Shown: positions 47,590 through 55,995, numbered from the stretch's first letter. The stretch is 64,000 bases of DNA from Klebsiella pneumoniae (GCA_945872365.1 CAMBZJ010000005.1:62001-126000), one strand, 5' to 3'. Translations and numbers: made by a program. Notes: generated by a model not told the origin, from the letters alone.

Positions 47590-48861
47590 TCACTTCGCCG
47601 TGACGACGAGTTCGGTGCGGCGGTTCTTCGCCTTGCCGTCCTCGCTGTCGTTCGAGGCGATCGGCTTCTCCTGGCCCCAGCCGCCGGTGGCGATGCGTGC
47701 CGCGTCGATGCCGGACGCGACCATGCGCGACTTCACGGCGTCTGCGCGCTGCTGCGAGAGCGTCTTGTTCGCACCGGCGTCACCGGTGCTGTCGGTGTGG
47801 CCGTCGAGCCGGAACTGGGCCGACGGGTACGCCTTCATGATCGCCACCAGATCACCCAGCGTGTTGACCGAATCGGGCGTCAGGTTCGTCGACGCCGAGT
47901 CGAAGTTCAGGTCGTCGAACACGAAGGTGCGCGGCACGACGGTATCGCCCGCGTTCGCGAGGTACTTCGCGAGGTTGAAGCGGAAGCCGCCCGGCTTGAC
48001 CTTGATCGCCGCGCCACCCGGCAGGGCGATGCTGGCGAGTATGTCGTTGGCGACCGGGGCCGCCGCGACCGGGGCCGCCGGTACAGCTGCTGCGGGAGCC
48101 GCCGTGCGGACGGGAGCCGCCGGGGCCACCTTGGCGGGCTCCGGTCGACGCTCGGCCTCGCCGCAGCCGCGCGACGCGAACAAGCTGCCGAGGCCGAGCA
48201 GGCCGAGCAGCGGGATCAGCCAGCGCAGGGGCGAAGCCGGCTTCGGCGCGACGGGTGCACGCGCGGGCTCGACGCGCGTGGTGCGCACCGGGTCGCGCTC
48301 AGGCTGCTGAGGGGCCACGCTGCCGAGGATGCTCGCCAGACCGGCGGGCGCGAGACGGGTGATCGCGTCCTTCTGCCCGAGCAGCAGGCTCGCGAGGCTC
48401 GCCGCGTTCAGGCCGCGGCTCTTCTGCTCCTTGCCGAGGACCGAGAGAACGAGCGGAGCCGCGAGGCTCAGCAGGCTCGTCGCGGAACTGCCGCCGAGGC
48501 CCGTGGCCTTGGCGATCTGCTCGGCGACCGTCGGGGTCTTGTTGCCGAAGATCTTGGAGACCAGTTCGGCACCCGTGCCGAGCAGCGAGGTCGTGGACTG
48601 GCCACCGCCGAGCAGCGAGGGCAGGCTCGACAGCAGGCTGCCGCCGAGATTGCCGGACATGTAGCCGCTCAGAAGGTTCAGCAGGGTGGATGCACCGCTT
48701 GCCGTCGAACCCATGTTCATCAGGCCCGAGAGCACGGCCGGGATCGCACTGCTGAGCCCCTTCTCCGCGACCGCCGGGCTCTCGCCGACGATCGAGCCAA
48801 TCTTCCCCATGAGGTCGGGCGTCAGGTACTCCCCGATCGTCCCAAGCAGGTCATTCGCCAT
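47590..48861 (-). CDS. DUF937 domain-membrane helix-OmpA domain protein
   Basis: 423 residues. The N-terminal ~150 are a DUF937-like all-helical, Gly/Ser/Leu-rich domain (GLSSAIPAVLSGLMNMG, LPSLLGGGQSTTSLLG). A Pro-rich stretch leads to a single membrane helix (~212-232, PLRWLIPLLGLLGLGSLFA), an Ala/Pro linker, and an OmpA peptidoglycan-binding domain (~310-420, FDSASTNLTPDSVNTL, LDGHTDSTGDAGANKTLSQQ, NRRTEL). With the helix between them, DUF937 would lie in the cytoplasm and OmpA in the periplasm bound to peptidoglycan. The ATG at 48861 has GGGGGA upstream. A strong terminator follows. Confidence 0.88.
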   Translation of the reverse strand: MANDLLGTIGEYLTPDLMGKIGSIVGESPAVAEKGLSSAIPAVLSGLMNMGSTASGASTLLNLLSGYMSGNLGGSLLSSLPSLLGGGQSTTSLLGTGAELVSKIFGNKTPTVAEQIAKATGLGGSSATSLLSLAAPLVLSVLGKEQKSRGLNAASLASLLLGQKDAITRLAPAGLASILGSVAPQQPERDPVRTTRVEPARAPVAPKPASPLRWLIPLLGLLGLGSLFASRGCGEAERRPEPAKVAPAAPVRTAAPAAAVPAAPVAAAPVANDILASIALPGGAAIKVKPGGFRFNLAKYLANAGDTVVPRTFVFDDLNFDSASTNLTPDSVNTLGDLVAIMKAYPSAQFRLDGHTDSTGDAGANKTLSQQRADAVKSRMVASGIDAARIATGGWGQEKPIASNDSEDGKAKNRRTELVVTAK

Positions 48862-49257
48862 TTTCTTCCCCCTATTCGCGTTCGATCCAGGTCTGCGGGG
48901 CAGGCGCCAACCGAGGCACTCTCACCCCCCGAACAGCCGGGGAGCATCCCGCCCTGAATCATCCGAAACGAGACTCTCGGTTGCTTTCACGTCCCGGGTA
49001 GACCCGGGAGCGCGACCCCAAGGTCTGCCATGAGCAACCGGGGTCTGCAAGCGAAACCGTAGCGGCGCCGGCGGCGACCTGTCCCCGGAATCGTGGCAAA
49101 ACAAGCCCTGCGGCCCGCCTGCGGGCTCGTCCTGACCCGATTCCATATCCGAAGGAACGCAGGCCGATGGTGGGCGGCACGAACCGCAGCTGCCCCGGCA
49201 TCGGGCCGGCCAGGCCCACGCTTCCACGGGTTCGCCGTCGGCTCCGGGACCGGACCG
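48862..49257. other. Intergenic region without a gene
   Basis: About 400 bases between the ompA-like start and the thiolase stop. No frame looks coding. It holds two small hairpins: TCCCGGGT/ACCCGGGA at 48992-49009, and a GCCCGC/GCGGGC one nested in AGCCC/GGGCT at about 49107-49131. The latter may end the thiolase transcript. The right part upstream of 48861 must hold the ompA promoter, which I could not locate with confidence. Confidence 0.5.
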
Positions 49258-50427
49258 TCAGACCTCGGTCGAAAGGACCGCCGTCGCCGAGGCGGCGAGG
49301 ATGCCTCCGGTACCGTGACAGACGGCGGTCTTCGCCCCCGGCACCTGGCGCGCACCGCATTGCCCGCGCAACTGGCGGACCGCCTCGACCAGCAGGAACA
49401 TCCCGTACATGCCGGTGTGGGTGTAGGAGAGGCCGCCACCGTTGGTGTTCATCGGCAGGGCACCGCCCGGGGCCGTGCGGCCGTCGGCGACGAAGCCGCC
49501 GCCCTCCCCCGGCTTGCAGAAGCCGAGCGCCTCGAGGGCGAGGATCGGCACGATGGTGAAGGCGTCATAGAGCATCGCGAGGTCCACATCCGCAGGCCGC
49601 GCACCCGACATCTCCCAGGCGCGCTCGCCGGCCAGGATGGCCGCGTCCCAGGCGTGGAAGCGGGGCATCTGCGAGATGATCGAGTGGCAGGTCGCCTCGC
49701 CGGTGCCGAGCACGAAGACCGGCTTGCTGCGCAGGTCCTTCGCGCGCGCGGTCGAGGTGACCACGAGTGCGCCGCCGCCGTCGGTGACCAGGCAGCAGTC
49801 GAGCAGGTTCATCGGCCAGGCGATCGGCTTCGAGGCGAGCACGTCGGCGACCGTGATCGGGTCGCGCATCATCGCGCGCGGGTTGAGCGACGCCCACTTG
49901 CGCGTCGCGACCGCCACTTCCGCGATCTGCTCCCGGGTCGTGCCGAACTCGTGCATGTGGCGGGTCGCCGCGAGGGCGTAGCGCGTCGCGGGACCGCCGA
50001 TGCCGTAGGGCATCTCGTACTGGCCGGGCGGCGTGTCGGGCGCGAAGCGGTCGCCGCCGCCCATGCCGACCCGGGACGCCCCGCTCTCGCCGTGGGTGAT
50101 GAGCACGACCTCGGCGACCCCGGCCTCGATGACGCCGAGAGCATGCTGCAGGTGGGCGATGAACGAGCAGCCTCCCATCTGGGTGTTGTCGAGGTAGCGC
50201 GGCCGGATGCCGAGGTATTCCGGCACGTCGTTGGCCGTCTGGCGCCCGGTCGAGAGCACCGCGTCGACGTCCTTCACCGAGAGCCCGGCGTCGGCGAGCG
50301 CGTTGCGCGCCGCCTCGGCGTGCAGCATGAGCGCCGACTTGTCCGGCAGCTTGCCGACCTCGTCGGATTCCGCCGCACCGACGATCGCGATACGCCCGCG
50401 CTGGGCGTGAAGTCGTTCCCTGGCCAT
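49258..50427 (-). CDS. Thiolase-like protein (SCP2-thiolase/Ltp-type)
   Basis: 389 residues of the thiolase superfamily, lipid-transfer-protein type. It has RGRIAIVGAAESDEVGKLP at the N-terminus and DNTQMGGCSFIAHLQHAL where classical thiolases hold the acyl-accepting Cys. In the C-terminal half NGGGLSYTHTGMYGM replaces the usual GHP motif. Loss of GHP with Tyr nearby recalls Ltp2-type aldolases that pair with a DUF35 partner, exactly the gene found 51 bases upstream. The likely role is carbon-carbon bond cleavage of an acyl-CoA side chain, or condensation; the substrate is unknown. AGGAAGG precedes the ATG. Confidence 0.88.
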   Translation of the reverse strand: MARERLHAQRGRIAIVGAAESDEVGKLPDKSALMLHAEAARNALADAGLSVKDVDAVLSTGRQTANDVPEYLGIRPRYLDNTQMGGCSFIAHLQHALGVIEAGVAEVVLITHGESGASRVGMGGGDRFAPDTPPGQYEMPYGIGGPATRYALAATRHMHEFGTTREQIAEVAVATRKWASLNPRAMMRDPITVADVLASKPIAWPMNLLDCCLVTDGGGALVVTSTARAKDLRSKPVFVLGTGEATCHSIISQMPRFHAWDAAILAGERAWEMSGARPADVDLAMLYDAFTIVPILALEALGFCKPGEGGGFVADGRTAPGGALPMNTNGGGLSYTHTGMYGMFLLVEAVRQLRGQCGARQVPGAKTAVCHGTGGILAASATAVLSTEV

Positions 50428-50478
50428 GGTCGTCCTTCCTGTCTTCCTGCGGGATCGGGGCGGCGCTCGAGGCCGGGC

Positions 50479-50892
50479 TCAGGCCGGCCGGAAGCGCGGC
50501 AGCGTCACCTCGGAGGTCACGTCCGCCCATTCGACGACCACCGGCATCTCGCAGCGCACCTGCTCGGGGTCGGCCTGGATGCCGACCAGATTCGTCATGA
50601 GCCGCGGCCCTTCCTCGAGTTCGACCACCGCGAGGACATAGGGCGTCGGCAGCGGCGTCACCTTCAGGCCCCGGTACACGATCGAGAAGGTGTGCAGTCG
50701 GCCGCGGCCGCTCGCCGTGAACCAGTCGAGGTCGCCCGAAAGGCACTCCGGGCAGACGTTGCGCGGGTAGAAGAAAGCCGTCGAGCAGGCTCGACAGCGC
50801 TGGATGCGCAACTCGTGGCGCCGCGCAGCCTCCCAGAACGGCTTCGAGTCGGGCGTCGGCTGGGGCAGCGGGGCCTTGTAGTCGTCGGGCAT
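50479..50892 (-). CDS. DUF35 OB-fold/zinc-ribbon acyl-CoA-associated protein
   Basis: 137 residues: an N-terminal helical hook (KPFWEAARRHELRIQRC), a rubredoxin-like zinc ribbon (C-x2-C ... C-x2-C, in QRCRACSTAFFYPRNVCPEC), and a C-terminal OB fold (LHTFSIVYRG, YVLAVVELEEGPRLMTNLVG). DUF35 proteins pair with SCP2-type thiolases and steroid side-chain aldolases, and the thiolase follows directly. The ATG at 50892 has AGGAG upstream. The open frame upstream of it shows no family similarity. Confidence 0.92.
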   Translation of the reverse strand: MPDDYKAPLPQPTPDSKPFWEAARRHELRIQRCRACSTAFFYPRNVCPECLSGDLDWFTASGRGRLHTFSIVYRGLKVTPLPTPYVLAVVELEEGPRLMTNLVGIQADPEQVRCEMPVVVEWADVTSEVTLPRFRPA

Positions 50893-51036
50893 GGACGTGC
50901 GCTCCTGGTCCGGAATCCGCCCTTCGATACCCTCGCGGCGCGGCGCGCCGCAAACGCCGCGCGGCCCGGTGCGGTTTAGCCCGTCCACCGGGGCGCGGGT
51001 TCCCCCCGGCACCGGAATCGGCTACGACGGAGGGCC

Positions 51037-51819
51037 ATGGATTGGATCTTCGACATCCCGACCTGGGAGTTCGCGGCGCTGACCTCGTCCGCGTTCATCC
51101 TCTTCAGCTGGTTCGGAGCGATCTTCCTGCGACCGATCCTGCGCCCGCTGCTCGGCGGCCGCGCGGGGCTGAACGACATCGTCGGCTACATACTCTCCCT
51201 GTTCGGAGTCTTCTACGGCCTGCTCCTCGGCCTGCTCGCGGTCGCCGCCTACCAGGGCTACGGAACGACTCAGGGCATCGTCGCCAAGGAGGCGTCCGCG
51301 CTGGCGGCGCTCAAGGAGGACATCGCCGCCTATCCCGAGCCGGAACGCCAGAACCTCATCTGGATTCTGCGCGACCACACCCGCTACCTGGTGAAGGAGG
51401 CCTGGCCCCAGCAGCGCAGGGGACTCATCCCCCGGGGCGGCGACGTCCGCATGACGGCCTTCCAGGAGAACCTGTTGCGCTTCCAGCCGAGCACGACCGG
51501 CGAGGAACTCATGCACGCCGAGACGCTGCGGCAGTTCAACGTCTACTACGAGGCGCGCCGGATGCGCCTGCAGGCGATCGGCACGAGCATTCCCTCGACG
51601 ATGTGGTACGTGGTGCTCTTCGGCGCGGTGATCAACCTGGTCCTGATCTGGCTCTTCGACATGAGCCTGCTTTCCCACCTCTTCCTCGGCGGGATCCTCG
51701 CGGCGTTCGTGGGTGCCATGGTCTTCCTGATCGCCGACATGGACAACCCGTTCCGGGGCGCGGTCAGCATCTCCGCGGCCCCCTTCGAGCCGATCCTCGC
51801 CGAGTTGATGGAGGATTGA
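51037..51819 (+). CDS. DUF4239/bestrophin-like membrane protein
   Basis: 260 residues with two hydrophobic pairs: residues ~14-75 (FILFSWFGAIFLRPIL, YILSLFGVFYGLLLGLLAVAAY) and ~190-240 (WYVVLFGAVINLVLIWLF, HLFLGGILAAFVGAMVFLIA). A soluble central part includes KEASALAALKED, and a short NPFRGAVSIS motif follows the last helix. This is the DUF4239 layout, related to bestrophin-like channels; function unknown. The next gene begins two bases after its stop and encodes an amide/urea-type binding lipoprotein, so the two probably act together. Confidence 0.82.
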   Translation: MDWIFDIPTWEFAALTSSAFILFSWFGAIFLRPILRPLLGGRAGLNDIVGYILSLFGVFYGLLLGLLAVAAYQGYGTTQGIVAKEASALAALKEDIAAYPEPERQNLIWILRDHTRYLVKEAWPQQRRGLIPRGGDVRMTAFQENLLRFQPSTTGEELMHAETLRQFNVYYEARRMRLQAIGTSIPSTMWYVVLFGAVINLVLIWLFDMSLLSHLFLGGILAAFVGAMVFLIADMDNPFRGAVSISAAPFEPILAELMED

Positions 51820-51821
51820 CC

Positions 51822-53162
51822 ATGGTCCGCTGGCTCCGACAGGAGGCGACGCCGGGCGCCCGCCGTTCCGGGGCGGCCGCCCTGTGCATCGCGATGGCGG
51901 TCGTGGTCGGGACCGCTGGCTGCGACGCACTCTCCCTTCCGCATCCCTTCGCCAAGACGCCGCAGGTCTCGCCGATCAAGGTCGGACTTCTGCACTCGCA
52001 AACCGGAACGATGGCGATGAGCGAGACCCCGCTGCGCGACGCGGAGCAACTGGCGCTCCTGGAGATCGAGGCCAAGGGCGGCATCGACGGCCACCCCGTC
52101 GAGGCCGTGATCGAGGACGGGCGCTCGCGCGCCGACGTCTTCCCGCGCCGCGCCCGCCAATTATTCGAGAAGGACGGCGTGGTGGCGCTCTTCGGCGGCT
52201 GGACGTCCGACAGCCGCAAGGCGATGGAACCCGTGATCGCCGCGGCCAAGGGACTGCTCTTCTACCCGGTGCAGTACGAGGGCAACGAGTGCTCGCCCGA
52301 CATCGTCTACACCGGACCGACGCCAAACCAGCAGATCCTGCCGGCCCTCGACTGGTTCCTCTCGCCCGCGGGCGGCAGCAAGCGGCGCATCTACCTCCTC
52401 GGGTCGGACTACGTCTACCCCCGCACCGCGAACTTCATCGCGCGAAAGTATCTCGCCGCGAAGGGCGTGGAGGTCGTGGGCGAGAACTACGTGCCCCTCG
52501 GACACAAGGACTTCCGCCCGGTCGTCGAGACGCTGCGTGCCGCCTCGCCCGATCTGGTCCTGAGCACGATCAACGGCGGCTCGAACATCGACTTCTACAA
52601 CGAACTCGCCCGCCAAGGCGTGCGGGCGGCGGAGACCCCGGTCGTCGCGACGAGCGTCGGCGAGAACGAATTGCGTGCTCTCCTGCCGTCGACGGTCGAG
52701 GGCCACTACGCGGCAGCCAGCTACTTCCAGTCGATCGATACCCCGGCGAACCACGAGTTCGTCGACGACTTCCAGCATGAGTTCGGCTTCGACCGGGTGA
52801 CCGACGACCCGATGGAGGCGGCCTACGTCCAAGTGAAGTTGTGGGAGATCGGCGTCCGGAAGGCCGGAACCGCCGCCCCGGCGGCCGTCCTCGCGGCTCT
52901 CGCCGCGGGCACCGAGTTCGACGGACCGGGCGGCCGCACCAAGGTCGATCCCAAGACGCACCATCTCTTCAAGACCTTCCGGCTCGGGCGCATCGGTTCC
53001 GACCGCCAGTTCGCCGTGGTTTTCGAGTCCCCGGAGTGGATCGCTCCGGATCCCTACCCGGCCTTCGCCTTCCCCGGCTGGCGCTGCGACTGGACGCAGG
53101 GCGCCCCGGTCGCCGGGCCGGCGGTCGACATGGGTGCTCCCGCCCGCGCGGCCACCCATTGA
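51822..53162 (+). CDS. UrtA/AmiC-type substrate-binding lipoprotein
   Basis: 446 residues. A lipobox (CIAMAVVVGTAGC) anchors it in the envelope. The mature part is the branched-chain amino acid/urea/short-chain-amide binding fold: IKVGLLHSQTGTMAMSETPLRDA, ALFGGWTSDSRKAMEPV, FYPVQYEGNECSPDIVYTG, STINGGSNIDFYNELARQGV. The GTMAMSETP and QYEGNECSP segments are characteristic of UrtA and FmdD/AmiC. No permease or ATPase genes are nearby, so it is an orphan binding protein or a sensor component coupled to the DUF4239 protein. The apaG promoter overlaps its stop. Confidence 0.9.
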   Translation: MVRWLRQEATPGARRSGAAALCIAMAVVVGTAGCDALSLPHPFAKTPQVSPIKVGLLHSQTGTMAMSETPLRDAEQLALLEIEAKGGIDGHPVEAVIEDGRSRADVFPRRARQLFEKDGVVALFGGWTSDSRKAMEPVIAAAKGLLFYPVQYEGNECSPDIVYTGPTPNQQILPALDWFLSPAGGSKRRIYLLGSDYVYPRTANFIARKYLAAKGVEVVGENYVPLGHKDFRPVVETLRAASPDLVLSTINGGSNIDFYNELARQGVRAAETPVVATSVGENELRALLPSTVEGHYAAASYFQSIDTPANHEFVDDFQHEFGFDRVTDDPMEAAYVQVKLWEIGVRKAGTAAPAAVLAALAAGTEFDGPGGRTKVDPKTHHLFKTFRLGRIGSDRQFAVVFESPEWIAPDPYPAFAFPGWRCDWTQGAPVAGPAVDMGAPARAATH

Positions 53163-53187
53163 CCCGCGGGCCGGGCTTTCTTACCGA
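53159..53187 (+). promoter_or_regulatory. Candidate apaG promoter, leaderless
   Basis: TTGACC (53159-53164, spanning the upstream stop codon), 17-base spacer, TACCGA (53182-53187), eight bases to the ATG. No Shine-Dalgarno. Confidence 0.5.
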
Positions 53188-53195
53188 TTGACCCG

Positions 53196-53579
53196 ATGTT
53201 CACGGCGATCACAGAGGGAGTCCGCGTCACCGTCGAGTCGCGTTTTCTCCAAGAGCACTCGGCGGCGGACGAGGATCGCTACGCATTTGCCTATTTCATC
53301 ACGATCGCCAACGAGGGGTCGACCCGGGTGCAGTTGAAGCGCCGGCACTGGATCATCACCGACGGCAACGGCAAGGTCGAGGAGGTGGAGGGACCGGGCG
53401 TCGTCGGGGAGCAGCCAGTCCTGGCTCCGGGCGAGTCGCACCGCTACACGAGTGGCTCCGTGCTTGCGACCCCTGTGGGCACGATGGAAGGCACCTACGA
53501 GATGCACGAAGCCGACGGGCGCATCTTCCAGGCCGAGATCCCGCGCTTCAGCCTGCAGATGCCGGGCGTGATGCAGTAG
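53196..53579 (+). CDS. apaG: ApaG protein
   Basis: 127 residues, the usual length. The family's immunoglobulin-like fold is recognised from VRVTVESRFLQEHS, FAYFITIANEG, QLKRRHWIITDGNGK and VVGEQPVLAPGESHRYTSG, followed by MEGTYEM. ApaG is a stand-alone Co/Mg-related protein of unclear biochemical role; in some bacteria it is linked to apaH and ksgA, which are absent here. It is monocistronic and convergent with the PadR gene. Confidence 0.95.
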   Translation: MFTAITEGVRVTVESRFLQEHSAADEDRYAFAYFITIANEGSTRVQLKRRHWIITDGNGKVEEVEGPGVVGEQPVLAPGESHRYTSGSVLATPVGTMEGTYEMHEADGRIFQAEIPRFSLQMPGVMQ

Positions 53580-53604
53580 GCGGACCGGCCAAGCACCGCG
53601 CGCG

Positions 53605-54138
53605 TCATCGCGACGGGTTCGCGGAGAGGGCGCGCAGGCACTCGTCGACCGTGGCGAGGTCGGCGCGGGAGCGAAGCAGTCGCCACCGCGCCGCGAGTTC
53701 CGAAACGCCCGGCGTCGGCTCCGGTTCGCGGTTCGTCTCGGGGTCGCCGGCGAGTCGCAGCAGCCCGACGAGCCGCTTGCGCTCCGCCTCGACCCAGCCG
53801 CGCACGTCGAGACCGCGTTCGCGTCCGACGAGGATGCGCAGGAAGAACTCCTCGGAGAGCGGCTCGCCGCGCACGGCTCCGCCCTGCAACCAGGCTTCGA
53901 GTGCTGCGACACCGAGCGGGCTCGGCACGTAGACGCGTCGGGCGGGACGCCGCCCCTCTCGCCGCTCGTCGCCGACCACCACCCAGCCATTCGCTTCGAG
54001 AGCCCGGAGCACCTGATAGACGCGACCGTGATTGAAGTCGAAGAGATCACCGAAGCGATCCTCGAGCGCGCGGTTCGCGGCGTAGCCGTGCGTCGGGCGA
54101 CTCGCGAGCAGGGCCATGACGGCGAAGTGGATCGACAT
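53605..54138 (-). CDS. PadR-family transcriptional regulator (first)
   Basis: 177 residues. The N-terminal winged helix matches PadR: AVMALLASRPTHGYAANRALEDRFG, NHGRVYQVLRALEANGWV, RRVYVPSPLGVAALEAWL. A C-terminal helical dimerisation domain (LRILVGRERGLDVRGWVEAERKRL) follows, as in the Vir-like class. It is 20 bases downstream of the ABC ATPase gene and on the same strand, so it is likely co-transcribed with the ATPase and the other PadR. It probably represses the cassette or a distant permease gene; this is inferred. Confidence 0.85.
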   Translation of the reverse strand: MSIHFAVMALLASRPTHGYAANRALEDRFGDLFDFNHGRVYQVLRALEANGWVVVGDERREGRRPARRVYVPSPLGVAALEAWLQGGAVRGEPLSEEFFLRILVGRERGLDVRGWVEAERKRLVGLLRLAGDPETNREPEPTPGVSELAARWRLLRSRADLATVDECLRALSANPSR

Positions 54139-54158
54139 CGGCTTGCTCCGAGCCCGTG

Positions 54159-54989
54159 TCAGCCGGTCGCCGGACGCAGCGACCGCACCACCGCTCGCCT
54201 CGGCTCGGCCATGACGTCGTGCACCACGCGGCCGTCGCACAGCACGACGGTGCGCTGACCGCGCGTCGCCACGGCCGCGGCGTGCGTAGCGAGGACGACG
54301 GTGAGTTCCCGCTCGGCGGCGAGCGCGGCCAGGAGATCGAGGATCTCGGTCGCGGACCGAGAGTCGAGACGACCGGTGGGTTCGTCGGCCAGCAGGAGCG
54401 ACGGCCCGGCGACCAGCGCCCGGGCGATCGCCACGCGCTGACGCTCGCCACCGGAGAGCGCGGCGGGTTCGCGCTGCCGGACTCGTCGCGCGATGCCGAC
54501 CCGTTCGAGCACGTGCTCGGCCATCAGGCGGGCCTCGGTCGAGCCGATACCGAGAAAGCCCAGCGGCAAGGCGACGTTCTCGCGGACGTCGATCCCGGGG
54601 AGCAGGGCGCACGACTGGAAGACCTGTCCGACGCGCCGCAAGCGATGGTCGCAGCACTCGGCTTCGGTGAGATCGCCGAGTTCCCGGCCGAAGAGGCGCA
54701 CGCTGCCTGCGGTCGCCGCGTCCACGCCCGCGACCAGGCGCAGCAGCGTGCTCTTGCCGCTGCCGCTCGGACCGAGGACCGAGACGAACTGCCCACGCGG
54801 CACGGCGAGCGAGATCCGGTCGAGGGCCCGCACGATGCACGGCGCGCGGCCGTAGTCACGGGTCGCATCCTCGAGTCGGATCGCGAGGCATGCGCCCGCG
54901 GCTGACGCAGCGGCCACGGCGCTGGCGACCACCGCATCCTCGGCGCCCGTCGCGTTGCGCCGGGCGAGCCACGGGCGCGACGCGATCAC
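54159..54989 (-). CDS. ABC transporter ATP-binding protein (LolD/MacB type)
   Basis: 276 residues. It has Walker A (LGPSGSGKSTLL), the signature LSGGERQR, Walker B (LLLADEPT) and the H-loop (VVLATHAAAV). The sequence belongs to the LolD/MacB/FtsE-like class that works with MacB-type permeases, yet no permease gene is next to it. The GTG at 54989 overlaps the upstream PadR stop as GTGA. The N-terminal ~35 residues before LAIRLEDATRDYG are extra and Ala-rich. It lies between two PadR regulator genes. Confidence 0.9.
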   Translation of the reverse strand: MIASRPWLARRNATGAEDAVVASAVAAASAAGACLAIRLEDATRDYGRAPCIVRALDRISLAVPRGQFVSVLGPSGSGKSTLLRLVAGVDAATAGSVRLFGRELGDLTEAECCDHRLRRVGQVFQSCALLPGIDVRENVALPLGFLGIGSTEARLMAEHVLERVGIARRVRQREPAALSGGERQRVAIARALVAGPSLLLADEPTGRLDSRSATEILDLLAALAAERELTVVLATHAAAVATRGQRTVVLCDGRVVHDVMAEPRRAVVRSLRPATG

Positions 54990-55693
54990 GGCTGCGACCG
55001 GCGCGCGCGCGCCCGGCTGGGCGCAGCCGGCGTCGCCGCGGCGGGCGCGCGCTTGGGCGGCGCCGGCGAGGTCGGGTGCGCCACGGACGACTCGACCGCC
55101 GGCGCCGGGCCGGGTTCGGCGGCGGCCGGGGCCGGCGAACCCGACTCGCGAGCATCTCTCGCCGCGCACCACGCATCGTAGAGCGCCGCCGTGTCCGCGA
55201 CGAATTCGAGGTCGACGGCCACGTACTTGATGCGCCGCGCGACCAGGAGCGAGCGGGCGGGGAACTCGTCGGTCGCCGCCAGGCTCGCCTCGGTGACGCG
55301 CTCGCGCTCGAGCATCTTCCCGGCGATCCAGAGTTGCTCCTGCCACTCGGAGAGAGCGGCCCGGACGCGCGCGCGTTCGGCTCGGGCGAGGAAGACCGCG
55401 CGGGAGCCGAGTTCGTCGTCGGCGCCCGCCTCCAGGTCGCCGAGCCGGGAGCAGATCCACCGATCGAAGACGCTGCGGCCCGCGTCGAGGATCGCGTACG
55501 GTGTTCGCCGATCGTCGACCCTGCGCCCGTCGGCGACCCGCAGCAGCCGATCGTCGACCAGACGCTGAAGTTCGCGGTAGAAGCTTCCCGAATTGATCTC
55601 GACGCCGGAGCGCGAGATGTACTCCCTCCTGATCGCGTAGCCGTGCTTCGGCTGGCCGTCGCGCAAGAGCCCCAACACCAGGTAGCGGAACAT
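54986..55693 (-). CDS. PadR-family transcriptional regulator (second)
   Basis: 235 residues. The winged-helix part is plain (YLVLGLLRDGQPKHGYAIRREY, SGSFYRELQRLVDDRLL, YAILDAGRSVFDRWI), then a helical C-terminal domain. The last ~60 residues are an Ala/Pro-rich tail that ends in Arg/Ser (RARARRSQP), unusual for PadR proteins. No Shine-Dalgarno is seen; TAGGCG ends six bases before the ATG. The stop overlaps the ATPase start, so this gene leads the cassette. Confidence 0.85.
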   Translation of the reverse strand: MFRYLVLGLLRDGQPKHGYAIRREYISRSGVEINSGSFYRELQRLVDDRLLRVADGRRVDDRRTPYAILDAGRSVFDRWICSRLGDLEAGADDELGSRAVFLARAERARVRAALSEWQEQLWIAGKMLERERVTEASLAATDEFPARSLLVARRIKYVAVDLEFVADTAALYDAWCAARDARESGSPAPAAAEPGPAPAVESSVAHPTSPAPPKRAPAAATPAAPSRARARRSQP

Positions 55694-55699
55694 GGGGGG

Positions 55700-55740
55700 C
55701 GCCTATCAGGTCTGCGCGAAGCTGGTCAAATCTTTTTTTT
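55700..55740 (-). promoter_or_regulatory. Candidate promoter with A-tract upstream of PadR cassette
   Basis: On the minus strand eight A residues (55740-55733), then TTGACC (55729-55724), an 18-base spacer, TAGGCG (55705-55700), six bases to the ATG. The A-tract could act as an UP element. The spacing suggests a leaderless transcript. Confidence 0.5.
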
Positions 55741-55759
55741 GTTCTGCACGACGCGCCGC

Positions 55760-55780
55760 GATGCATGGCTGCACTGCATC
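55760..55780. repeat. Inverted repeat, possible PadR operator
   Basis: Arms GATGCA (55760-55765) and TGCATC (55775-55780) with a nine-base spacer, about 31 bases upstream of the -35 box of the PadR cassette. PadR sites are usually ATGTA-type inverted repeats with an eight-base spacer, so this is similar but not identical. Confidence 0.35.
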
Positions 55781-55995
55781 CATGGAACGCATCGAGAGGC
55801 TGCATGTCTTGCGCGCGGCGCTGGCCCGCATGCGCGCACGGATGCGCTCCGTTGCGCAGACTAGCCCGCGAATAGTCGTCGCCGACTGACGCCGGGCACG
55901 CGATCCGTGATCGATGGGCGCCTCGACCGACCGCCGGGCCCGACCGCATGTCGCGGCCGGAGCGCTCCGGCGCCGCGGGCCGAGGAGGAGACGTC

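Larger units (their letters stand above)
55694..55995. other. Intergenic region upstream of PadR/ATPase cassette
   Basis: About 300 bases without a gene, between the divergent PadR and XRE genes. It holds the PadR promoter with an eight-A tract, a TGCAT-containing inverted repeat (annotated separately), and the XRE gene's strong Shine-Dalgarno (GAGGAGGAG at 55982-55990). The AT-rich run at 55724-55743 stands out from the GC-rich surroundings. Confidence 0.55.

Noticed and set aside
55692-55889. Small plus-strand frame upstream of the XRE gene
   Set aside because: It covers the promoter and inverted repeat, has no Shine-Dalgarno and no recognisable protein features.
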